Below are positions 1 to 4,823 of a stretch of 12,339 bases of DNA, piece after piece. The notes beneath the pieces are model-generated. The model was not told where the DNA came from. It did no database searches and was given only the letters and a program-made list of their open reading frames with translations. The DNA comes from Phycisphaerales bacterium UBA966. Lineage in GTDB: Bacteria; Planctomycetota; Phycisphaerae; Phycisphaerales; SM1A02. The DNA is taken from the NCBI GenBank assembly GCA_002292895.1, contig DBCE01000217.1, forward strand, positions 6,670-19,008, given 5' to 3'. Position 1 is the stretch's first letter; each line of letters starts with the position of its first letter. The position numbers and the translations under genes were made by a program.

Positions 1-1
1 C

Positions 2-202
2 CCGCCGCTTGGATCGGATCCGAAGGGCTACCCCGTCACGGCCGAAGTTGACACCTTGGCCAACGATGCCTATCGAACATCAGCAGCCCGGCGCAATGCC
101 GAAGATGGCCTTGAGAAGAAGCTTGCTGATGACGTCACCAAGCTCTTCTACGACCACGAACCGAAGAACTTCGGTAAGGGTGTTTCCAAGATGGAAGGCT
201 GA
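2..202 (+). CDS. C-terminal end of an unrecognised protein (5' end outside window)
   Basis: An open frame runs from the window edge to a TGA at 200-202, giving 66 C-terminal residues. The fragment is charged and looks helical, with an Ala/Arg/Glu/Lys-rich stretch followed by LADDVTKLFYDHEP near the end. The frame is believable because its stop overlaps the next gene's start by one base (TGATG), as in a translationally coupled pair. I do not recognise the family with confidence. The alternating charged helix ending in an LADDV-type motif faintly recalls the C-terminus of LptE-like lipopolysaccharide-assembly lipoproteins. That is only a guess, and a full-length sequence could easily overturn it. 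Confidence 0.6.
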   Translation, partial: PPLGSDPKGYPVTAEVDTLANDAYRTSAARRNAEDGLEKKLADDVTKLFYDHEPKNFGKGVSKMEG

Positions 203-1176
203 TGATTCCGCAGCGCACCGTAATTTCTGGCAGTGCAGGCGCCGCCGCTGTGCGTCCACGCATGGCAGCGCTCATCGATGTCAATGCGTGCGCGCCCCCT
301 CGGCTGCGTTCGATCGCCGCTCGGCTTGCAGGTCGACCGGCGGGCATCATCGGAACCGCGGCGGAAGCTCGGCGCGCGGCATCGTTTGGAGTGAATGTAG
401 GCAGTAGTTGTTTGCCGCCGCTTGGGGCGATGGTGCTGTCTGGGTCGGCGTTGCGGCTCGCCTTTGGTCGCCTCCCGAGTGATGGATCGCTCTTGACTTT
501 CGGACTGCGTGCCCACGAGGCGGCGCGATTACTCGGCGTTTCCCCAGCCTTTGGAACGCGCGCTGCGGCGCTTGACGATGCGCTTCCTGATCCGATCGAT
601 CCACTTCCGCGGGATGAGTTGCGCGCCGCGTGGGGCGTTGACGCCAGTGAACGCGTGTGCATTCTGCTGGCAAGTCCCGCCGCATCATGCGATGCCCGGA
701 TGGCGCTTGATATTGCCGGGCGTACTTCGATGCTCGGTCATCCGGTAGTGCTTGTAGTACATCCAAGTTCTCCGGGCGCAGCGCGGGCTGAGCGTCTTGC
801 GTCAGCCGCGGGTGGCGCGTGGCGACTGGCGTTCGATGCGCGGGTGGATGATCCGGAATTGCTTGCGAGCGCGGCGGATGTGGCCATTGCCATTGACTTG
901 CGCATCGGTCGCGGTGGTCCTGGTGCAACCGGACGGGATTCGGGAATCTCGGCGTTTGCACTGGCGTTTGCGCGTGGCATCACTGCCATGATTCCTGATG
1001 GCGATTCGTGGGGCGCACGCCTTGCAACCCGCGCAGGAATTCCAGTGGTCGTTGCCAGTAACACGCCGGCAGCGTCTATGACGGATATGGTGCCAGCGGA
1101 GCGAATCTTTGATCCGCGCCGCCCCAACGTCGCCGCCGTTGCTCTTCACACAATACTGAGCGCGGCGTCTCGATAG
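202..1176 (+). CDS. Hypothetical protein, possibly glycosyltransferase-like (GT-B type)
   Basis: This is a 324-residue protein whose ATG shares one base with the upstream stop; GGAAGG at 193-198 could act as ribosome-binding site. It is rich in Ala, Arg and Gly and has no signal peptide or clear membrane segment. The second half has the rhythm of a GT-B glycosyltransferase C-terminal domain. A linker RDELRAAWGV (residues 137-146) leads into a beta strand (VCILLAS, 152-158), then another strand (PVVLVVHP, 181-188), then a helix-strand unit with ASAADVAIAID at 222-232, where family members bind the nucleotide sugar. No diagnostic catalytic motif (such as EX7E) is obvious, so sugar transfer is inference from fold rhythm only. 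Its 3' end overlaps the opposing amidohydrolase gene by 31 bases. Confidence 0.7.
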   Translation: MIPQRTVISGSAGAAAVRPRMAALIDVNACAPPRLRSIAARLAGRPAGIIGTAAEARRAASFGVNVGSSCLPPLGAMVLSGSALRLAFGRLPSDGSLLTFGLRAHEAARLLGVSPAFGTRAAALDDALPDPIDPLPRDELRAAWGVDASERVCILLASPAASCDARMALDIAGRTSMLGHPVVLVVHPSSPGAARAERLASAAGGAWRLAFDARVDDPELLASAADVAIAIDLRIGRGGPGATGRDSGISAFALAFARGITAMIPDGDSWGARLATRAGIPVVVASNTPAASMTDMVPAERIFDPRRPNVAAVALHTILSAASR

Positions 1177-2234
1177 AACGCGCGGAGTGTTTCGGTGGGA
1201 AGGCACTTGCCCTCCAAGCGCGGGGCATCATGGGCGTGCCGGGCTGGGTTGACCATCGCCAAATCAGGATCGCTGATTGGGCTTTCCAAGGACCAATCGG
1301 TTTCCCACAGCGCGCGCAGTGCCCAATAGCGACTGGCATAAAGATCGAATGCACTTTCTCGATCACTGGCCTTTGCAGCCATTTCTGTGCTCTTTTCACC
1401 GGTTTGCAGGTGCTCTTCGTTGGTAACGATGTCGCTTCCAAAGAGGATGCGGCCACGCCAGCGGTGCATGAATGCGCGCACGCGTTCCGCGGAATGCTGA
1501 CTGATCTCGCGAACGATCCACTTGGTGGCGCTCGAATCAATGTTGAGATTTGGATGCGCAGCCAGCATGGTGTCTAAGAAATCAAGATTCTCCGGCGAGC
1601 CACCCATGTGCGCAATGATCCACGGAACGTGATACTCGTCAAGCAATCGTTCCAGCGGCTCGTAATGGTCGCGCTTGGTGCCGTACCGTGATTGATCGGC
1701 GTACTTGGTTGCAAACCATGTGTCCGGGTCCGCTACATGCGCCATGAAGGCCATGCCGTGCGACGCGGCTTCATCCATCGCGCGGCGGCGGTGCGGAGCG
1801 TCGAGAGCCAAGAGGCGCGGATCACCGGCTTCGATACCGAAATCAATACCGCGCGGTGCCGCCCAAAATTTGCAGATAGTTGCGCCTTCGCGATGGAACT
1901 CGCGGATGCGTGCTAAGAAGTCGGTGCCATGCGCTGCAAGTCGATCCGGGTTTGTGAAATCAGGGACGGCGATGAACTGCACGCGCTGGCCAAGCACGGC
2001 GCGGATGGCAGGAATCTCCTCAAGCCGCGTCATGGAGTGGATCGATTCGATCCCATACAGATCCATCGCCTCGCGCAGCAGCGTGGAGGCGCCAGTGCCG
2101 TGAATGTGCGAATGAATGTCAATGATCGGCACCGGCGGCGGTGGAAACGACGCAGCTTCGGCGCGGTAGTCAACGCCGAAACGGTTCGATGGATTCAAGA
2201 AGTTGCCGGTGGCGGTGCGGAGCAGAGACGTCAT
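1146..2234 (-). CDS. Metal-dependent amidohydrolase, TIM-barrel (amidohydrolase_2 type)
   Basis: This 362-residue protein shows the ordered metal-site signature of the amidohydrolase superfamily. DIHSHIHG at residues 39-46 supplies the strand-1 HxH pair (His41, His43). TICKFW at 119-124 places Lys122 where a bridging lysine may lie. FMAHV has His166, IIAHMGG has His209, and ILFGSDI has Asp268, the strand-8 catalytic aspartate. Members hydrolyse or decarboxylate small organic acids, lactones or amides; the substrate cannot be read here. The protein is cytoplasmic, since no signal peptide is seen. The ATG lies 68 bases downstream of the flavin-reductase-like gene on the same strand, so the two are probably co-transcribed. 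No strong Shine-Dalgarno precedes the ATG. The end overlaps the convergent gene by 31 bases. Confidence 0.88.
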   Translation of the reverse strand: MTSLLRTATGNFLNPSNRFGVDYRAEAASFPPPPVPIIDIHSHIHGTGASTLLREAMDLYGIESIHSMTRLEEIPAIRAVLGQRVQFIAVPDFTNPDRLAAHGTDFLARIREFHREGATICKFWAAPRGIDFGIEAGDPRLLALDAPHRRRAMDEAASHGMAFMAHVADPDTWFATKYADQSRYGTKRDHYEPLERLLDEYHVPWIIAHMGGSPENLDFLDTMLAAHPNLNIDSSATKWIVREISQHSAERVRAFMHRWRGRILFGSDIVTNEEHLQTGEKSTEMAAKASDRESAFDLYASRYWALRALWETDWSLESPISDPDLAMVNPARHAHDAPRLEGKCLPTETLRAFYRDAALSIV

Positions 2235-2302
2235 CCGGACAGTCTAGAAAGGAGCGCGGGGCGGTGGGGCGCCCTCTGAGCAAGGCAGCGCAGCGCACTT
2301 AC

Positions 2303-2917
2303 TTATGAGCGCGTGCGCGTGCGCTTGGGGGTTTCTCGGAGTGACGCCGTTGGTGTGTGAATGCGGCGCAGTGGAGCAGCCTTCTTTGTTGCCACTGGAG
2401 CGCGTTGCACCGTTGCTGAATCGCACAAGCATCGCGCCTGATCATGTGGATCAAGAATCGTTGTCGCATGATGGACAATGCCCACATACAACTCGTAGTC
2501 GCCGTCCAGATCAACATGGCGCGCAAGTTCACAGTCAAGGAAACTGAGCGCGCGCGCTGGTACTGGACATCCACTCGGTGTGCGATCAACGGTTGATCCA
2601 ATGAACGGATCAATGCCCGGAGTTTGTAGATCAAACGCACGCGATGTCATTCGATCCGTTGGATCAAGCTGACAGATTGCAAAGCTCCGACTGTCGCGAA
2701 TCAGTGGACTCAGTACATGACCCTTCGGCACCGCCACCATCACCATGGGCGGATTGGATGAGCATTGCTGCGCCCACTTGACGGAAACGCCCGCTCGGAC
2801 GTCGGCGTGGCCGGAGGTCAGAATGAATGATCCGTTGGGGATGCGGTCCAGTACAGGGGCGACATCCGATCGGTTAGCGGGCGCCCAGTCGAGTGCGTTG
2901 CGGTTTCGCGGGTTCAC
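2303..2917 (-). CDS. Flavin reductase-like FMN-binding domain protein
   Basis: This 204-residue protein has a GTG start. Residues about 20-150 match the flavin reductase-like (split beta-barrel) family. VLDRIPNGSFILTSG opens the barrel. It is followed by AGVSVKWAQQCSSNPP (42-57), where the family's conserved Ser/Gln/Pro residues contact FMN, and by a strand pattern VMVAVPKGHVLSPLIRDS leading to FAICQL. ALSFLDCELARHVDLDGDYELYVGIV is the second typical barrel segment. Such proteins bind FMN or FAD and reduce it with NAD(P)H, often serving an oxygenase. Residues after about 165 form a basic Arg/Thr/Pro-rich tail outside the family core. The start is uncertain: no upstream in-frame ATG, GTG or TTG exists before a stop, and GAGGA lies too close to the GTG to be a good ribosome-binding site. 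The amidohydrolase gene follows on the same strand. Confidence 0.85.
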   Translation of the reverse strand: MNPRNRNALDWAPANRSDVAPVLDRIPNGSFILTSGHADVRAGVSVKWAQQCSSNPPMVMVAVPKGHVLSPLIRDSRSFAICQLDPTDRMTSRAFDLQTPGIDPFIGSTVDRTPSGCPVPARALSFLDCELARHVDLDGDYELYVGIVHHATTILDPHDQARCLCDSATVQRAPVATKKAAPLRRIHTPTASLRETPKRTRTRS

Positions 2918-3102
2918 TTCCTCACGAGCCTTTCTTGGCGTGCGTTGACCGGTGGCTGTCGGGGTGACAGCGTGTGGGGCAATGCTCGCGTTGGAGATTC
3001 TGTCGCAGATTTAGCAAATGTCCACAAACACTTGTTTCATATGGCGTTACGCCCACTACAGACAAATTGTTCGCGGACTCTTCAAATTTATTGAAGAAAT
3101 TT
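2918..3102. promoter_or_regulatory. Divergent intergenic region with probable mraZ promoter
   Basis: No coding frame is convincing here. The left part is GC-rich and should carry the minus-strand promoter for the flavin-reductase gene. The right part, about 3055-3103, is clearly AT-rich compared with its surroundings and is the likely mraZ promoter, though I cannot fix -35 and -10 boxes with confidence (TTGTTC at 3067-3072 and TTTATT at 3087-3092 are weakly spaced). Short palindromes occur: GGCG/TTA/CGCC at 3043-3053, AAACA/CT/TGTTT at 3026-3037, and a 7-bp inverted repeat TCTTCAA/TTGAAGA (3079-3085 and 3091-3097) across the AT-rich core, which could be an operator. Confidence 0.4.
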
Positions 3103-3148
3103 ATGGGTAAAGGTGTTGCGAAGTGGGGCGTTGTGGGTTAAAGTGTCC
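3103..3148 (+). promoter_or_regulatory. MraZ box array, 10-bp phased direct repeats
   Basis: Pentamers start at exact 10-base steps: TGGGT (3104), TGTTG (3114), TGGGG (3124), TGGGT (3134) and TGTCC (3144). Three are good TGGG units and two are degenerate, and four of the five are preceded by G. MraZ is known to bind upstream of its own gene at repeated GTGGGN-type boxes with 5-nt spacers, and this array has that spacing and sits 26 bases before the mraZ ATG. Autoregulation by MraZ is the natural reading. The array also covers the GTG at 3123, arguing against that upstream codon as the translation start. Confidence 0.75.
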
Positions 3149-3173
3149 CACGGCGCCTGAGGTCGCCTTTCTC

Positions 3174-3644
3174 ATGCTGTTTCTTGGCGAATATGAGCAC
3201 ACGCTGGACCAAAAGCAACGCCTGGCGATTCCGTCAGAGTTGCGAGAGGTGCTCGACACCAAGCAGCATGGAGAGGCCTTCATCGTGGCGCCTGGCGCGA
3301 ACGGTCAGCTCTGGCTTTGGCCAGAAAAGACGTTCGCCCAGCTCTCGCACTCGCTCGGAGGTTCGCTGATCGGCGACCCGTCCGTGCAGGACTTTGAACG
3401 GCTCGTGTTCTCGCAGGCGGCTCGTGTGCCGCTCGACAGCGCGGGGCGGATTCGGATACCCGATCGGTTGTTGCAGAAGTTTGGGCTTGCTGGATCCATC
3501 ATGATTCTCGGCGTTCGAGACCATTTGGAACTCACAGAGCCCGCGGCCTGGAAGCGCGAACAAGAGCGCCTTCAACCGGAAGCGGCGGATATTTGGAGGC
3601 GCGCGCGGCAGACATTCGCCGCATCGCAGCGCCCGACAGTGTGA
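3174..3644 (+). CDS. mraZ: MraZ transcriptional regulator
   Basis: MraZ is a ring-forming, AbrB-fold DNA-binding protein that regulates the division and cell-wall (dcw) gene cluster and its own promoter. The 156-residue product has the family's two tandem half-domains, each with the DxxxR motif: EYEHTLDQKQRLAIP (residues 6-20) and PLDSAGRIRIP (86-96). I chose the ATG at 3174 because MLFLGEYEHTLD is the usual MraZ N-terminus and GAGG (3159-3162) lies 11 bases upstream; a longer frame from GTG 3123 would run through the MraZ boxes. Normally rsmH, ftsL and ftsI follow, but none is here. The next 600 bases hold a probable structured RNA and then csrA. The tail after about residue 125 is helical and charged. 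Confidence 0.95.
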   Translation: MLFLGEYEHTLDQKQRLAIPSELREVLDTKQHGEAFIVAPGANGQLWLWPEKTFAQLSHSLGGSLIGDPSVQDFERLVFSQAARVPLDSAGRIRIPDRLLQKFGLAGSIMILGVRDHLELTEPAAWKREQERLQPEAADIWRRARQTFAASQRPTV

Positions 3645-3729
3645 CCCCGCGGCTGGCGGAACCAGCCGACAAGTGAACAAACGTGTTGGTGCGTGGGAGG
3701 AACGCGCACGAACGCAGTGGACGCAGGTA

Positions 3730-3854
3730 GCCAAGGATCGGCGACCAGCGTGCCAGAGACGCGCGCTTCGGCGCCTTGCTCCGCGATGCCAAGGATGGCA
3801 ACGCACCGGATCAAGGTCTTTAAGACGCGTCTGGATTGATGGCCGAGCCAAGGA
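3730..3854 (+). repeat. Three GCCAAGGA repeats at about 58-base spacing
   Basis: The exact 8-mer GCCAAGGA occurs at 3730-3737, 3788-3795 and 3847-3854, with start-to-start distances of 58 and 59 bases. In each copy the GCC forms the top of a hairpin stem closed by GG or GGC on the 3' side, leaving AAGGA in the loop. The stems below differ in sequence while still pairing (including a G-U pair and A-G or A-A mismatches). This is what repeated protein-binding hairpins in an RNA would look like. Confidence 0.8.
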
Positions 3855-3951
3855 CGGTTCGGCAGTTTGGAAGCTTCGCGCAGCCATGGTTGGCTGTTCG
3901 GGGCACGCCCGCTGGTGGGGTGAGGGCCCAGGTGGCCCGAGTTTCCGTCGT

Positions 3952-3994
3952 TGCCCCCGCGTCGGCCCGTGCCGGCGCGGGGGCATTTTATTTC
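3952..3994 (+). terminator. Rho-independent terminator
   Basis: TGCCCCCGCG (3952-3961) pairs perfectly with CGCGGGGGCA (3976-3985). The stem is extended inward by a T-G wobble (3962/3975) and CGG/CCG (3963-3965/3972-3974), giving a 14-bp stem with a CCCGTG loop, followed at once by TTTTATTT. The T-tract is only on the + side, so it ends transcription coming from mraZ and the RNA region. It also separates them from csrA, which therefore needs its own promoter or read-through. Confidence 0.88.
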
Positions 3995-4192
3995 AAGCGT
4001 TCGACGGTGAAACCGCTTTCCTGAGCAGCAGGGGCAGATGTTATTTCGCATGCTCGCAAAGGGCGCGGCAGATCCCCAGCGACCGCTTTCTATATCCATC
4101 CAAATTTCACTAACGGTGCTAGGTGGATCCGATTGACTGAACTACGCTTGTATTGCGCGCGGCACGATGCCGCTGGTTGCCACGAACGCCAC
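3995..4192 (+). other. Non-coding stretch upstream of csrA, probable csrA promoter region
   Basis: There is no convincing gene. After the terminator the sequence becomes less GC-rich around 4090-4140 (TATATCC at 4091, AAATTTCAC near 4102). A TTGACT at 4133-4138 resembles a -35 box, but no good -10 hexamer lies 16-18 bases beyond it. A small hairpin CGGT/GAA/ACCG is at 4005-4015. A csrA promoter must lie here if the terminator is efficient, but I cannot place it. Confidence 0.35.
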
Positions 4193-4263
4193 AAGGAACG
4201 GTCGCGAGACCGTGTGGTAGGCAAGTTGCTCGCCTTGGTCGGCGAGGCGCATGCAGGAGGCAT
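4193..4263 (+). promoter_or_regulatory. csrA leader with two GGA sites, one covering the Shine-Dalgarno
   Basis: The csrA Shine-Dalgarno AGGAGG (4255-4260) lies 8 bases before the ATG. Its AGGAG is the loop of a short hairpin, ATGC (4251-4254) pairing with GCAT (4260-4263). A second site, AAGGA at 4193-4197, lies just before a hairpin ACGGTC/GCGA/GACCGT (4198-4213) with a GNRA tetraloop. Paired GGA sites with one over the ribosome-binding site are the known arrangement by which CsrA represses translation, including that of its own mRNA. The 4-bp stem is weak alone, so this call is tentative. Confidence 0.45.
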
Positions 4264-4268
4264 CCACC

Positions 4269-4496
4269 ATGCTTGTGATCACCCGACGAGAGGGAGAAGA
4301 AGTAGTGATCGGAGACCCAGCAGCTCCCCTGGGCATCGTTCGTATTTCCGTGATCAAGGGTGACCGGGTTCGAATTGCTTTCGAGTTCCCCCGGGAGATT
4401 GCTGTTCACCGCCGCGAGGTGGCCGACCAAATTCTGCGTGATGAAGAGTCCGGGCCGGGCATAGCCGGTCAGATCCGCCCTGGCGAGTCTGGTTAA
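4269..4496 (+). CDS. csrA: CsrA/RsmA carbon storage regulator, RNA-binding protein
   Basis: CsrA is a small dimeric RNA-binding protein that recognises GGA in hairpin loops, usually blocking ribosome binding. The 75-residue product has the family pattern: MLVITRREGEEVVIGD at the N-terminus, a central VRISVIKGDRVRIAFEFP, and REIAVHRREV at 42-51. Arg48 corresponds to the RNA-contacting Arg44 of the E. coli protein, and Arg6/Arg7 lie at the first-strand RNA contact. There is a small insertion (PAAPLG, 17-22) between strands 1 and 2 relative to the E. coli protein, and an acidic/Gly tail past 56. I chose the ATG at 4269 because it gives the canonical N-terminus and has AGGAGG 8 bases upstream; the in-frame ATG at 4251 would place the Shine-Dalgarno inside the gene. 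No flagellar genes or fliW are nearby. A candidate CsrA-binding RNA lies upstream. Confidence 0.95.
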   Translation: MLVITRREGEEVVIGDPAAPLGIVRISVIKGDRVRIAFEFPREIAVHRREVADQILRDEESGPGIAGQIRPGESG

Positions 4497-4514
4497 GCCG
4501 CACTGCTGCTGAAT

Positions 4515-4781
4515 TCAGGTGACCGCAATCACCGACTCAACTTCCGGGACAATCGCTCGAAGATTCTTTTCAATTCCGCCATGCAATGTCATGCCGCTTG
4601 ACGGGCATCGCACGCATGCGCCCTTGAAACGCACTTGAACTTGACCGTCTGGGGTGACGTCCACCAATTCCACATCGCCGTCGTCCGCCTGGATGCCCGG
4701 GCGGAGTTCCTCAATGACTTCGGCAACGCGCAAGCGCACGTCAAGCAGGGTTCTGGGGTCAATAGGCGTTGCGCGGGGCAC
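4515..4781 (-). CDS. NifU-domain iron-sulfur cluster scaffold protein
   Basis: A short protein of about 88 residues is made almost wholly of a NifU C-terminal domain, which carries or delivers iron-sulfur clusters to target proteins. A helix VAEVIEELRPGIQADDGDVEL leads to FKGACVRCPSS with the CxxC cluster ligands Cys56 and Cys59. GMTLHGGIEKNLRAIVPEVESV, the usual end of the domain, follows. I chose the GTG at 4781, which gives the normal single-domain length and avoids overlap with the divergent lipoprotein gene. An ATG at 4829 would add 16 Cys/Arg-containing residues not typical of the family and overlap the other gene's start. Neither has a good Shine-Dalgarno. The gene converges on csrA with an 18-base gap. 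No suf or isc genes are visible. Confidence 0.88.
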   Translation of the reverse strand: MPRATPIDPRTLLDVRLRVAEVIEELRPGIQADDGDVELVDVTPDGQVQVRFKGACVRCPSSGMTLHGGIEKNLRAIVPEVESVIAVT

Positions 4782-4823
4782 GCGCGAATCGTAGCGGCAG
4801 GGACTGCTCCTACACTGCCCGGC

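Larger units (their letters stand above)
3645..3994 (+). ncRNA. Candidate CsrA-binding (CsrB/RsmZ-like) RNA with GGA-loop hairpins
   Basis: No good protein frame covers this stretch, but the + strand folds into a chain of local hairpins with GGA in their loops. H1 is 3650-3668 (7 bp, loop CGGAA). H2 is 3689-3707 (6 bp with one G-U, loop GGGAGGA). H3 is 3726-3746 (GGT-A-GCC with GGC-G-ACC, loop AAGGATC). H4 is 3763-3774 (GCGC, UUCG tetraloop). H5 is 3783-3804 (GCG-A-TGCC with GGCA-A-CGC, loop AAGGAT). H6 is 3842-3863 (8 bp with one G-U, loop AAGGAC). H7 is 3881-3896 (6 bp, loop TGGT). H8 is 3924-3938 (5 bp, loop CAGGT). A strong terminator ends the unit. Loops H3 and H5 match the known CsrA preference for ARGGAU in a loop. 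The 5' end is not defined: I see no clear promoter, so it may be the processed 3' UTR of mraZ. csrA lies downstream. CsrA sequestration is inference. Confidence 0.55.

Noticed and set aside
347..961. Minus-strand open frame opposite the glycosyltransferase-like gene
   Set aside because: The product is Pro/Arg/His-rich with no motif, and the + strand frame is coupled to the upstream gene by a stop/start overlap.
3123..3173. GTG 3123 as an earlier mraZ start
   Set aside because: The extra 17 residues are not part of MraZ, the stretch contains the MraZ boxes, and the ATG at 3174 has GAGG upstream and gives the canonical N-terminus.
3645..3994. RNase P RNA, tmRNA, SRP RNA or 6S RNA in the mraZ-csrA gap
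   Set aside because: None of the conserved core motifs of these RNAs that I know could be found, whereas repeated GGA-loop hairpins are present.
3673..4113. 146-residue + strand open frame between mraZ and csrA
   Set aside because: It has a GTG start with no ribosome-binding site, very high Arg and Trp content, no family resemblance, and it runs through the hairpins and the intrinsic terminator at 3952-3994. The RNA reading explains the region better.
4133..4161. Sigma-70 promoter for csrA starting from TTGACT
   Set aside because: There is no -10-like hexamer at 16-18 base spacing; the sequence there is GCGCGC.
4635..4823. 63-residue N-terminal extension of the lipoprotein gene
   Set aside because: It would run antisense through the NifU gene and place the signal sequence internally. 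The ATG at 4824 puts the lipoprotein signal at the N-terminus.
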